Notes under the pieces: generated by a model | Seen by the model: the letters and a program-made list of their open reading frames with translations, nothing else | What the model was told of the DNA's origin: nothing | The model's database searches: none | In this document: positions 1 to 9,200 of the stretch, in pieces | Layout: the number at the start of each line of letters is the position of its first letter | How positions within the stretch are numbered: the first letter of the stretch is position 1 | Source: UBA12567 sp964598425 | GTDB lineage: Bacteria > Planctomycetota > Phycisphaerae > Phycisphaerales > SM1A02 | DNA: 28,205 nucleotides | NCBI GenBank assembly: GCA_964598425.1 | Contig: CAZRBV010000035.1 | Location: forward strand, 1 to 28,205 | Direction of reading: 5' to 3' | Made by a program: the position numbers and the translations under genes

Positions 1-1105
1 GATAGGTGTCGTTTGTCGAGATGAATGCGCCGAGCAGCGCCGCGGCGAACAGGCCGAGCAGGCCGCTCGGCAGCATGAGCGCCGCGGCAGCAGGCGCGCG
101 GACCTCGGCCTGCAGCGCTTCGGTTGCCTGCGCGCCGGTCACAACGTCGATGCCCTCGGCGACGCCCGCGAACTGCGGGTCCACCTGCACGGCCCGAATG
201 CAGATCGGCAGGATGAGCGTCACCAGCATCAGTACGCGGAACCGCCAGCCCGCCAGGATGTTGGCCATCTTGGCTTCGTGCGCCGTCACGGCAGACGCGT
301 TGTAGCCACTGGTCCCCTGCCAGCTGAGCATGCCATAGAAGAGCACGATCACCGCAATCACCCAGTACCACGCGTCGAACCGCTGCTCGCCGCCCAGATC
401 AAACGGGTTCGTCAGCGACGTGCCGGCAGGCATCGCGTCAAACGCCAGCTCAATGCTGCTCCACGGCACGAGCCACAGGAGATACGCCATGACGGCCAGG
501 AACACCCAGTTGGCAAACGTGCCCTGAATCCAGTCCGTCACGATCACCGCAATCTGCCCGCCCATGAAGACGAAGAAAAGCGCCGTGCCAAGCAGCGCCA
601 CCATGAGCGATGCAAACACGCTCACCTCGATGCCGGCGATGGTCCAGACCTCCGGAAGGCCGAGCAGCACAATGAAGAAGCGTGAGGCGACCGCGGGAAA
701 GATGCCGTAGTTGAGAAGCCCCGACAGGAATGCGACGAGCCCGGCAAACACGCGGAAGCTGCGGCTGTATCGAATCTCGAAGAACTGAGCCATTGTCATC
801 GCGCGGGTCTGCCGATAGCGATACACCACCCACCCGCTGAGCGCGAGGATGATCATCGCCGGCCCTTCCATCCACCCCCAGAAGACGGAAGTGAAGCCGA
901 CGTCGTAGTACTGCTGCCAGAACCACACCAGCGAAATCACACCGACCTGCGCCATCCCGTACGCAACGGTGATGAGATACCGCCCGGCACAGCGATTGGC
1001 GGCAAGAAACCCGGAGACGCTGCGGGCGTGCCGCCGCGTTCTCGCAGCCGCGACAAGCAGCACGCTCGGGAGCGCCGCGATGATGAGCCAGTCAATCCAG
1101 ATCAC
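1..1105 (-). CDS. Sodium:solute symporter family (SSS) transporter, partial (3' end outside window)
   Basis: This is an integral membrane transporter of the SSS family, which usually couples sodium uptake to import of a sugar, amino acid or other solute. About 368 residues are present; the C-terminal part lies beyond position 1. The start is a GTG at 1105 (VIWIDWLIIAALPSV), whose bases overlap the TGA stop of the mannosidase gene as GTGA, so the two genes are translationally coupled. Family features visible are the N-terminal helix, 'SGFLAANRCAGRYL', 'MTMAQFFEIRYS' after the second or third helix, 'GLLNYGIFPAVASRFF', and 'GTSGYNASAVTAHEAKMANILAGWR' before a later helix. The reading frame is open and hydrophobic throughout. 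Pairing with an alpha-mannosidase suggests, but does not prove, uptake of mannose or a related sugar. The substrate cannot be read from the sequence. Confidence 0.88.
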   Translation of the reverse strand, partial: MIWIDWLIIAALPSVLLVAAARTRRHARSVSGFLAANRCAGRYLITVAYGMAQVGVISLVWFWQQYYDVGFTSVFWGWMEGPAMIILALSGWVVYRYRQTRAMTMAQFFEIRYSRSFRVFAGLVAFLSGLLNYGIFPAVASRFFIVLLGLPEVWTIAGIEVSVFASLMVALLGTALFFVFMGGQIAVIVTDWIQGTFANWVFLAVMAYLLWLVPWSSIELAFDAMPAGTSLTNPFDLGGEQRFDAWYWVIAVIVLFYGMLSWQGTSGYNASAVTAHEAKMANILAGWRFRVLMLVTLILPICIRAVQVDPQFAGVAEGIDVVTGAQATEALQAEVRAPAAAALMLPSGLLGLFAAALLGAFISTNDTY

Positions 1106-4077
1106 GCGGGATGCTCAAGCCGAATCGTGGCGATCTCGAATGGACGCAGCCCAACACGCACCGCCCGCCCATCCACGACAAGCGATTCGGATTCGACAGG
1201 CCGCTCCAGGCAGTCGCACATCCGCACGTCGCCGACGTCTTCGGCAAGGCGCAGCACCGCAGTGCCGTGGCCGCCGTGCTTCTCAACAAGTCGCACAATT
1301 CGGCCTCGCCCATCTTCCGACGGTTTGACCGCTGCGATCTCCACAGCAATCGGCCCGATCGTCTCCATCGCAAACGGGGCTGCCCGCCGCCCCGTCCCTT
1401 CCCGAAAGGGCCGCGTCAGCGTTTCTGCCTCGGCGTCCACCCCGGCAGCCCGCCAATCGCCCGCGTGCGGCATGAGCGCCCACCGGATGGTGTGCTCGCC
1501 GCGATCAGCCGTCGGATCCGGGAAGATGCTTGATCGAAGCAGCGTCAAACCAAGCAGGCCATGCTCAAAACTTCGGCCATAGATTGCTCGGTCGAGCACA
1601 GCAAGGCCTCGCCCCGGCTCGGAGATATCCATCCACCGATGCCCCGGCACCTCAAACTGCGCCTGCTCCCAGGATGTGTTCCGATGCGCTGGCCGTTCAA
1701 GACATCCAAACTGGATGCCGCACATCGCCACTCGGCTTCGAATGCTCGTCGGGAAGTCCACGCGAAGTACGCGACGGTTCTCCTGCCAGTCAATGTCCGC
1801 ACGCACGTCGACTCGGTGTGATCCGGCATCGAGCGTGTAGCGAATCACAGCCGAACTCGCTGCGCCGATTGCCCGGCGCACTTCGACGACAACGCGCAGC
1901 GGGCCGGACTCGACAACCTCGACACTGCTCGGTCGGTCCAACGCGACCTCATGATCGCGGTAATCGTGATCGAGATTCCATGCATCCCATTGACGCGGAC
2001 GATCTTCATACAGACGCAACTCGCCGACGCGCATCTTCCATCCCGTGCCGTCGGTCGCGACGTCCAGTGGTGTTTCACAACTCCGGAGCCCCTTGAGACA
2101 GCCGCATCCTCCAACTCGGAACGAGACGAGGCCGTTGTCCACCTTGGTGCCATCGCACAGAACCGGTTTGACCGAAGCTGGCGGTGCCGGCGTTGAAATG
2201 CTGCTCGCAAGCGCAGGCACACCGTCCGCCCATCGCAGTTCGCCGCCGATCTCCACGACGCCGCTACGGGGCGTCGATGCAGGATTGAAAACAGCATCGC
2301 CTGAACCAAGACCACTCTCGACAAGCGCTTCAACCGTCGACGCGGTTTCGGACGTCGCCTCGCATGCATCGGCGTACACCTCGGCAATTGAGGAGCCAGG
2401 CAGAATGTCATGGAATTGATGCAGCAGCACATGTGTCCAGCAGGCATCAAGCGCCGCAGTCGTTTCGGTCGTGCGATCACGTACGAGTTCAGCGATTCGC
2501 AGCGACTCCTCAAGATCGAGATTGGCCCGCTTCAGCCACGCCTGCGACGTGTAGATGCCGCGGTGGCCTTCCATATAGAGCTCGCCATCCCAGACTGGAA
2601 GCGAGGGCGCCGCGTGCAACTCGGCGCAGAATGCATCCACGCGACCAAACGTTGTTGCAGGGAGACCACCGGCCGACTGGGAGGATCGCACTCGATCGAT
2701 CTGCGTTTGCGTCGGCCCACCGCCTCCGTCTCCATACCCAAAGGGCTGCAGCCAGTGCGGCGGGGTGCCGTGGTCCTTCTCGATGACATTTCGCTCGGCG
2801 GCCAACAGATCGCTTGGGGCGATCTCGGAGTTGTAGTTGTGGCCGGGCGTCATGTGCGAAACAATGTCGGTGCCGTCAATGCCGCGCCAGCGAAAGGTGA
2901 CGTGCGGGAAGTCGTTGACCTCGTTCCAAGCGATCTTGTTCGTGATGAACGTATCGAGACCCGACTGCCGCGCGATCTGTGGAAGCGAGGCGGGGAATCC
3001 AAATGTGTCGGGCAGATAGAGGTGCCGCTGTCGCGCGCCGTCGCCAAAGCGACTTGCCCACCAACCGGTTCCTTTGAGAATCTGCCGGATGAGCGACTCG
3101 CCCGAGGGGATCAGGCAGTCCGGTTCGACCCACATGCCGCCGCCAGCCTCCCACCGGCCTTCACGTACGGCGCCGGCGATTTGCTCGAAGAGCGCCGGCT
3201 GCAGCGACTCCATCCATGCGTACTGCTGCGGCTGGCTGCACAGGAATGTGAAATCCTGATTGCGTTCCATGAGCCGAAGCATCGTCGCAAAGGTGCGGGC
3301 GCACTTGCGTTTGGTTTCGTCAAGCGTCCAGAGCCAGGCGGTGTCGATATGGGCGTGACCGATTGCGGTGCACTGCGTGGTTGATGGCGAGCCAGCAGCA
3401 ATGGCCTCATCGAGAATCTCGATCGCTCGGGGGGCGACTGATCGCGGTGAGTCTGTTGACAGACACGAGATCGCTCCATGAAGTGCCGAAGCGATCTGCT
3501 GGGCTCGGCCGCCATCGCAGGGAAGCGCCGCAAGGAGTTTCCGCGCGAAGTCGAATCTGCTGATGACTTGCTGCATGACCGAATCCACCCGAACGAGCTC
3601 GGCATGATCGAGCCGCCCAGGTGAGTGTTCGCGCCAGCGAGCCTGCACTTCCTGTTCGTCCCACCAGAATGTGCTGATGCCGAGCGGTTGATTGCACGCC
3701 GCCTCGATCAGCAGGTCGGCGCTGCCGGCGTCGCAGGGCAGGATGGCGAGATCATGATTTGCGTCGAGGCCGTGATAGGGAATGCCGCGCACGCGCAGGA
3801 GCGCTTCTGTGCCACTTGAAAATCGCAAGGCGAGCTCGCCTGAACCAGAGGGCGAATCGCCCCGCACGCGAAACCAGGCCGTCGACCACACCGGCCCCCA
3901 CCGCCATCCGATCGGCACCTCGTCGTAGACCGCAGCAGCCGCCTCGGACGCAGAGACGCGATCTTGCGTTTGCCACACGGATACCGCAAGCGGGCTGCTC
4001 GCCGTCACGGCAGCGGGCGCAAGCACCTCCATCTGGAAGTTCTTGAAGCGGACGTCATCGTATTCATGCCTGTGCAC
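1102..4077 (-). CDS. Alpha-mannosidase, glycoside hydrolase family 38
   Basis: A GH38 retaining alpha-mannosidase of about 991 aa, the usual length for bacterial and class II cytosolic-type enzymes. It releases mannose from alpha-mannosides and needs a divalent metal. The catalytic domain is plain: 'GHAHIDTAWLW' near residues 240-250 supplies the metal-binding His and Asp; 'WVEPDCLIPSGESLIRQ' follows; the nucleophile Asp is in 'YLPDTFGF' near residue 357; and 'HQFHDILPGSSI' holds a further conserved His. The beta-sandwich C-terminal half is intact. I chose the GTG at 4077 (VHRHEYDDVRFKNFQ) because the next in-frame ATG, at 4032, has no ribosome site and the divergent gene begins at 4111; the choice is moderately sure. 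No signal peptide is seen, so a cytoplasmic enzyme is likely. It overlaps the SSS transporter by 4 nt, forming a two-gene sugar-utilisation unit. Confidence 0.93.
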   Translation of the reverse strand: MHRHEYDDVRFKNFQMEVLAPAAVTASSPLAVSVWQTQDRVSASEAAAAVYDEVPIGWRWGPVWSTAWFRVRGDSPSGSGELALRFSSGTEALLRVRGIPYHGLDANHDLAILPCDAGSADLLIEAACNQPLGISTFWWDEQEVQARWREHSPGRLDHAELVRVDSVMQQVISRFDFARKLLAALPCDGGRAQQIASALHGAISCLSTDSPRSVAPRAIEILDEAIAAGSPSTTQCTAIGHAHIDTAWLWTLDETKRKCARTFATMLRLMERNQDFTFLCSQPQQYAWMESLQPALFEQIAGAVREGRWEAGGGMWVEPDCLIPSGESLIRQILKGTGWWASRFGDGARQRHLYLPDTFGFPASLPQIARQSGLDTFITNKIAWNEVNDFPHVTFRWRGIDGTDIVSHMTPGHNYNSEIAPSDLLAAERNVIEKDHGTPPHWLQPFGYGDGGGGPTQTQIDRVRSSQSAGGLPATTFGRVDAFCAELHAAPSLPVWDGELYMEGHRGIYTSQAWLKRANLDLEESLRIAELVRDRTTETTAALDACWTHVLLHQFHDILPGSSIAEVYADACEATSETASTVEALVESGLGSGDAVFNPASTPRSGVVEIGGELRWADGVPALASSISTPAPPASVKPVLCDGTKVDNGLVSFRVGGCGCLKGLRSCETPLDVATDGTGWKMRVGELRLYEDRPRQWDAWNLDHDYRDHEVALDRPSSVEVVESGPLRVVVEVRRAIGAASSAVIRYTLDAGSHRVDVRADIDWQENRRVLRVDFPTSIRSRVAMCGIQFGCLERPAHRNTSWEQAQFEVPGHRWMDISEPGRGLAVLDRAIYGRSFEHGLLGLTLLRSSIFPDPTADRGEHTIRWALMPHAGDWRAAGVDAEAETLTRPFREGTGRRAAPFAMETIGPIAVEIAAVKPSEDGRGRIVRLVEKHGGHGTAVLRLAEDVGDVRMCDCLERPVESESLVVDGRAVRVGLRPFEIATIRLEHPA

Positions 4078-4110
4078 GCCGCCAAGGTAGCGTCTCGTAG
4101 GATGGTGCTC

Positions 4111-4392
4111 ATGGCAGCGGTATGTGTGGCAGATGGAGCGGACACCATCATTCGGCTCAAGGTCGTTCCCGGGGCGAGCCGCAATGCGATCGCGGGGCTT
4201 CTGGGCGATCGCCTGAAGGTGCGTGTGAGCGCCCCGCCGGAGGGCGGCAAGGCCAACAAGGCGATCTGCAGGGTGCTTGCCAATGAACTGGGGTGCTCGG
4301 TGGTGATCGAGAGCGGGCATGGTAGCCCGCTCAAACTGGCACGGGCCATCGGTATCGGTCCGATTCAGGTCGCCGGAGTGCTCCGCTGCTGA
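4111..4392 (+). CDS. DUF167 / YggU family small protein
   Basis: A 93-aa protein of the DUF167 (YggU) family, a widespread alpha/beta fold of unknown biochemical role. The diagnostic stretch is present: 'IIRLKVVPGASRNAIAG' followed by 'LKVRVSAPPEGGKANKAICRVLA' and 'VVIESGHGSPLKLARAIG'. I chose the ATG at 4111 because AGGA at 4099-4102 lies 8 nt upstream; another in-frame ATG at 4102 would add MVL. It is transcribed away from the mannosidase gene, whose start is only 33 bp away. Its last 28 bases overlap the end of the convergent MFS gene. It is likely a single-gene unit. Confidence 0.88.
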   Translation: MAAVCVADGADTIIRLKVVPGASRNAIAGLLGDRLKVRVSAPPEGGKANKAICRVLANELGCSVVIESGHGSPLKLARAIGIGPIQVAGVLRC

Positions 4393-5660
4393 GATTCGCC
4401 CATGGTGTCATCTCTCCGGCCGCGAGCCATCGTGACTACTGCAATGAAGGCAAAGAGGACCAGACTTCCGACGGCAGCGATACGAAGCTGGGTACTGATA
4501 GTCGACCATCCGGTCGCGGCCGCAGCGGGCACGGCGAGCGTGAGCAGAAAGAGCGTGCCGCTGAATGAGAGTCTGCCCGCAAAGCTCTGCAGCGAGAGAT
4601 AGGTCGCGCGTAGTTTCGTCGGCACGGCGCCCGTGACGGCAGCATTGAGGGGTGGGGTCATCAGGGCGCGAGGACACGATCGCAGCAATAGGAAGACAGC
4701 AATGAGCGGGCTGAGCCAGAGCGACATCAGCCCGATCGTCAACACTTGAAGTGCCATGGCGATCAGCAGCACGCCCCAAAGCCCCACGCGGTTTCGGACC
4801 CCAATGCTGCGGGCGCCGACGAGGGAGGCCAGCCAGAAGGTGACTGCCACATGAAGCCCGGTCACGAGCGGCGTCGACGCCGCCGCGATCCCGTCTTTGC
4901 CGAGCGTCGCCTCAATGTAGGGCTGGAAGTACTCGTATGGGACGTGATTGAGCACCAGCATCATGGCCGCAAACACAAAGAGCAGGAGCAGTGCAGGTGA
5001 TTTCCACTGGGCCAGGCACGCGCCCGCTTGAGTCAGGATATTGGCCCGGGTCCGCGCTTCATCGCCAGCAGATGGCTCGCGCATTTGGGCGATCACGATG
5101 ATCATCCCGACCGCGACGATGAAGGAACACGCATAGGGAATCCGAAGATCGATCGCCGCCAATCCGCCACCGATCAAGGCGGCCCCTGCGGCGCCGAGAA
5201 ACCGTCGCTTGGACGCCTGCGCTTCGCGGGGCGCAAACTCGCTCACGAGGCCGCACGCTGCGAGCGCATCGTGATGCAGTGCCGTATCGGTGCCGCTTCG
5301 AAACGCTACGCCGGCTGCGCGTAGCGACTGGCCAACGGCGAAGAAGATGAAGAGCGGCGACCCGAGCGCGTCCCCCACCATCACCCACGGCCCGATGAAG
5401 AGCATCAGATGGCTCACCGCCATCAGAACAGCGCCCACCAACATCGTCGGCTTGCGGCCGAGTCGATCTGAGAGCCACCCGCTGGGAACCTCGATCGTGA
5501 CAACCGACAGGAAGTACAGCGCCTCCAGCGACAACACCGCATCGAGCGGCATGTAGGCCGCGAAATACAGGAAGAACACCGGAACCCAGAATGACGCCTC
5601 GGCAAGTGACGCGTACCACTGATAGAGGTCGGCCGTGCGGCGGTTGAGGTCGACTGACAT
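4365..5660 (-). CDS. MFS transporter
   Basis: A major facilitator superfamily permease of about 431 aa with roughly twelve hydrophobic segments. The family signature between helices 2 and 3 is clear: 'EVPSGWLSDRLGRKPTMLVGAVLM'. An N-terminal 'YQWYASLAEASFWVPVFFLYF' matches a group of poorly characterised MFS exporters found in many bacteria. The ATG at 5660 (MSVDLNRRTADLYQWY) is chosen as start because the frame upstream runs into the inverted-repeat element at 5684-5781 and encodes unrelated sequence; no strong ribosome site precedes it. It stands alone, converging on the DUF167 gene with a 28-bp tail overlap and separated from the GNAT fragment by the repeat element. The substrate is unknown. 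Confidence 0.87.
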   Translation of the reverse strand: MSVDLNRRTADLYQWYASLAEASFWVPVFFLYFAAYMPLDAVLSLEALYFLSVVTIEVPSGWLSDRLGRKPTMLVGAVLMAVSHLMLFIGPWVMVGDALGSPLFIFFAVGQSLRAAGVAFRSGTDTALHHDALAACGLVSEFAPREAQASKRRFLGAAGAALIGGGLAAIDLRIPYACSFIVAVGMIIVIAQMREPSAGDEARTRANILTQAGACLAQWKSPALLLLFVFAAMMLVLNHVPYEYFQPYIEATLGKDGIAAASTPLVTGLHVAVTFWLASLVGARSIGVRNRVGLWGVLLIAMALQVLTIGLMSLWLSPLIAVFLLLRSCPRALMTPPLNAAVTGAVPTKLRATYLSLQSFAGRLSFSGTLFLLTLAVPAAAATGWSTISTQLRIAAVGSLVLFAFIAVVTMARGRRDDTMGESQQRSTPAT

Positions 5661-5683
5661 TGAAGGGCACCATACCGGCCCAC

Positions 5684-5781
5684 GACCCGACGGGTGATTT
5701 ATCCACTGAATTGACAGGCACTTATGTGGCATCACTCCTCTAAGCACTTGCCGCAACAGAAGATAAATTACCCGTCGGGTC
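5684..5781. repeat. Palindromic repeat element A (98 bp, REPIN/MITE-like)
   Basis: Two 20-bp arms in inverted orientation (5684-5703 and 5762-5781) match at 19 of 20 positions. The shared arm is GACCCGACGGGTrATTTATC. Each arm begins with its own small palindrome, ACCCG-A-CGGGT. Between them are about 58 bp with a weaker inner symmetry (GACAGGCACTTA facing the complement of TAAGCACTTGCC). The element fills the gap between the MFS start and the GNAT fragment. It belongs to the same family as the elements at 6049 and 19254 but has a different GC palindrome in both arms. Confidence 0.85.
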
Positions 5782-5815
5782 GGATGAATCGCTCTTTGCT
5801 CGGCATCATGCCGTC

Positions 5816-6049
5816 ATGACTGCCACGGTTCGACGCGCCACGCGGGGGGATGTTGCGGCCATGCTTGCCATCTCCAACGCGAATGCGACCGTGAGCCACG
5901 CCAACTTCGCGATCGATCCCGAACGGCTTGAAGACTGGCTGGAAGCGTGGGACGCATCGCGCAGCAGGTTTCCGGCGTGTGTTGCTGAATCAGACGGCGA
6001 GGTTGTGGGGTTCTCAAGGGCCACGCCATGGAAGGGTCGCTGCGCCTAG
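5816..6049 (+). pseudogene. GNAT acetyltransferase fragment (PAT-like), 3'-truncated at a repeat element
   Basis: A 77-codon frame matches the N-terminal half of GNAT acetyltransferases of the phosphinothricin acetyltransferase type. It reads 'VRRATRGDVAAMLAISNANATVSHANFAID' and then 'ACVAESDGEVVGFSRATPWKGRCA', where full-length relatives of about 165-175 aa continue with the acetyl-CoA-binding half. Here the frame ends at a TAG (6047-6049) whose last base is the first base of repeat element B. The acetyl-CoA loop (Q/RxxGxG/A) and the C-terminal strands are missing, and no continuation is found after the element. It is therefore most likely a non-functional remnant. A functional mini-protein cannot be excluded but is unlikely. 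Confidence 0.72.
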
Positions 6050-6147
6050 GACCGCCGGTCACTTTATATTGGTTGCTGTCAACAACTTACATCAGGCCGA
6101 CTATCCCAACCTGTTGTCAATACAAGAGATAAAGTAACCGGCGGTCC
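6049..6147. repeat. Palindromic repeat element B (99 bp)
   Basis: Inverted 19-bp arms at 6049-6067 and 6129-6147 match at 18 of 19 positions; the arm is GGACCGCCGGTyACTTTAT. The small palindrome ACCG-C-CGGT opens each arm. The roughly 60-bp interior has a looser inner symmetry around GTCAACAACTTAC and the complement of CCTGTTGTCAATAC. The element abuts the broken end of the GNAT fragment. Confidence 0.87.
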
Positions 6148-6159
6148 AATGACGCTCTC

Positions 6160-6266
6160 ATTGACAGGCAACCCCAGGATGCTCTATTTGCTTTCCTATC
6201 AAGCACTTACAAACTGACGGATTTGTAACGTGCTGTCAGAACACAACATAAAGTAACCGGCGGTCA
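6160..6266. repeat. Degenerate palindromic repeat element C
   Basis: Only the right arm is fully recognisable: ATAAAGTAACCGGCGGTC at 6248-6265, identical to the corresponding arm of elements B and D. Inward lies a hairpin, TTACAAA (6207-6213) with TTTGTAA (6222-6228), and the sequence CTATTTGCTTTCCTATCAAG to its left weakly mirrors the right arm. ATTGACAGGCA at 6160-6170 also occurs in element A. The left GC palindrome is missing. The exact left border is uncertain. Confidence 0.6.
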
Positions 6267-9200
6267 AGGGGTGTTGCCGGTGAAGAGCATGCGCCAGGTG
6301 CGGCGGCAGTCTTCGACGACCAGGTACAGGGCGGGTACGAGCAAGAGAATGATGAAGGTGGCGAAGAGGACGCCGAACCCGATGGAGATCGCCATCGGTA
6401 CAAGGAATCTCGCCTGCATGCTCGTCTCAAAAATCATTGGCGCAAGCCCGAAGAAGGTCGTCACGCTGGTGAGCAGAATCGGCCGGAATCGGCGGATGCC
6501 CGCGCTGCACACTGCATCGAGCACGGGCCGATCGGGATGCCTGTCGCGATGCATGTTTGCCGTCACGACCAGCACGAGCGAGTCGTTCACGACCACACCG
6601 CTTAGCGCAATGATTCCAAACATGCTGATGATGCTCAATCCGTACCCGAGCAGAATGTGCCCGATGATGGCGCCGATGACGCCGAATGGAATCGCCGTCA
6701 TGACGACAAGCGGCTGCATGTACGACTTGAACGGTATCGCCAGCAGCGCAAAGATGCCGAGCAGCGCCATCATGTATCCGACGCCAAGCTGCCCGAACGT
6801 ATCGCGCTGGTCGCGCTGCTCGCCCTCGAATGACCATGCCAGACCCGGATACCGTGATCCAAACTCCTCCGGCAGCCGTTCTCCAAGACTCTTCGCAATC
6901 TGGTTGGCGTTCCCAACCGCCTCTTCGATGTCTGCTGTCACCGACACAATCCGGCGTCCCTCGCGCCTGGAGATCGCCGTGTAGGCGCGGCCAGGTGTAA
7001 TCTCAACCGCCTCACCAAATGGAATCTCGCCGCCAGTTGGCGTGCGAAGCACGAGATTCTCGATGGTGTCAAGCGTTCGCCGCTCAGCTTCTGGCAGCCG
7101 CACCATGATGCGCACTTCATTGCGATTCCGCTGCTGCCGAATTGCCTCGGCGCCGTAGAAGGCATGCCGCACCTGCCGCGCAACGCCTGCTGCGGTCAGT
7201 CCATATGCCTTGGCCTCTGGCGTCAGGGTGAAGTCAAGTTGAGCCTTCCCGGTCGCCACGCCGCTGTCGATGTTCTTGGTGCCCTCGTATCCCTGCACGA
7301 TTCTGGCGACTTCGAGGGCCGCTGCATCGAGCATCTCTCGGTCGAGATGTGTGAGCTCAATCTCAAGAGCCGCGTCGCCACCTCCGATTCGTGAGTCCAG
7401 AACGAACGACTCCACTCCCGTCAGAGGACCGACTTCCTCGCGCCAACGACGAGAGAACTCCTTGCCAGTGATAGCGCTTCCCGCTTCGACCTCCAGCATC
7501 GCTGAAACAACCGAGGTACCGCCTCCAGCCCCGCCACCACCGTGGGGACCAAATGCGCTCAGGGCAGCGCCGATTGTGGAGATGTGTCCTGGAACCGAGG
7601 AATCTTCACCGAGATCCGCAATCACTCGATCGGCCGCCGTCATCAGTTGATGCCGTACGCGTTCGGCCTCAGCACGAGGTACGCCAACAGGAAGGCGAAG
7701 GCGCGCCGTGACCACACCGGCGTCGATGTCGGGCATGAACGTAAACCCAATGTGCCCCCCGCCGACATAGCCAACGGCGGAGATGAGCATGGCCAGCCCG
7801 ATCGAAATCGTCACCCATCGATGCTTCGCAGCGGCATACACCGACGGCCTGTACACCCTGTGGATGTACCACTGCAGCCCCTTCCCGAACAGATTGGATG
7901 GATAGGACACCACACGCCAGAAGATGGTGTCGGCGCCTTCGTGTGAAAGATGGGCCGGAAGCACAAAGAGTGACTCAATCAGTGACACGAAGAAGACTGC
8001 AATCGTCACCGCCGGAATCTGCATGAACAGTTTGCCTTCGCCGCCAGGCACGAAGAACATCGGCAGAAACGCAACCATGTTGGTCGTCACCGCGAAGAAC
8101 ACAGGCCCGGCGATCTCCCGCGCGCCCATGATCGCGGCATCCAGCGTATTCATGCCCTCCTGCCGCTTCTCGTAGATGTTCTCACCTACGACAACAGCGT
8201 CATCAACGATGATGCCGAGCGTCACCAGGAACGCGAAGAGCGAAATCATGTTGATCGACGCGCCGCTCAGCGGCAGAAAGAGAAACGATCCCAGAATCGA
8301 AATCGGTATGCCGAGCATGACCCAGAACGCCAGTCGCGGCTCAAGAAAGAGCCCGAGCATCAACAGCACGAGCACCAGGCCAACAAAGGCGTTTCGAAGC
8401 AGCAGGTCGATGCGTTCCTGATAGATCTCAGAGTCGTCGTTCCAGATGCCGATGGACATTCCCGGTGGGAGCTGATCCTGGTACGACGCAAGCCAAGCCC
8501 TGGTGGCTTGCGAAACTGAGATCGGCGTCTCGTCCCCAACGCGAAACACTTCTACAAGAGCCGCCGGCTTCCCGTTGACCCATGCCCCGAGGTCAATATC
8601 GCTGAATCCCTCGCGAATGTCAGCAACCTCGCCCAGAGTCACCATCGTGCCGTCGGCGCGCGTAATCAGTGGCAAACCTTCAAACTCGCTCGCGTAGTCT
8701 CTCCGCTCGGTGGTCCGAAGAAGCACCTCGCCACCATCAGTCCGAATCGAACCAGCAGGCAACTCCGTCGCGCCCTGCTGAATAGACCGCGCCACATCAT
8801 CAAGCGTCAGGCCGTACGCCCGCAGACGCTCATCCGGCACCTCGATGGCAATCTCGAGCGGTCGAACAAACTTCAACTCGACCTGCGTAATGCCTGGCTC
8901 AGACAGGAGCGCATCTCGCATGTGCTCGGCGCGATCTCGGATGACCTGTTCATCAAAGTCACCCGCCACGGCAAGTGACACAACGCGGTTTCGAGTTGAG
9001 ATGAGTTGCACTCGAGGACGTTCAGCATCGACCGGAAAGGACACAATCCCATCCACGGCGCTCTGCACATCCTGCTGCGCCCGCGCGTGCTCAGCGCCAA
9101 GAAGCAGTTCGATCGAAACGGAACCCGCCCCCTCGCCAGCCGTACTGCTGACCCGCTTGACCCCGTCGAGCCCGCTCACCGCATCTTCGATGGCAAGCAC

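Noticed and set aside
4078..4320. Longer N-terminus of the mannosidase up to 4320
   Set aside because: It would run antisense through most of the DUF167 gene, and the extra residues show no GH38 similarity.
5684..6266. Palindromic elements as integron attC sites
   Set aside because: They have imperfect palindromes of suitable length, but the GTTRRRY/RYYYAAC core sites are absent and no integrase or cassette array is present.
5684..6266. Short repeated arms as a CRISPR array
   Set aside because: Repeats occur as inverted pairs at unequal distances rather than as direct repeats with uniform spacers, and no cas genes are present.
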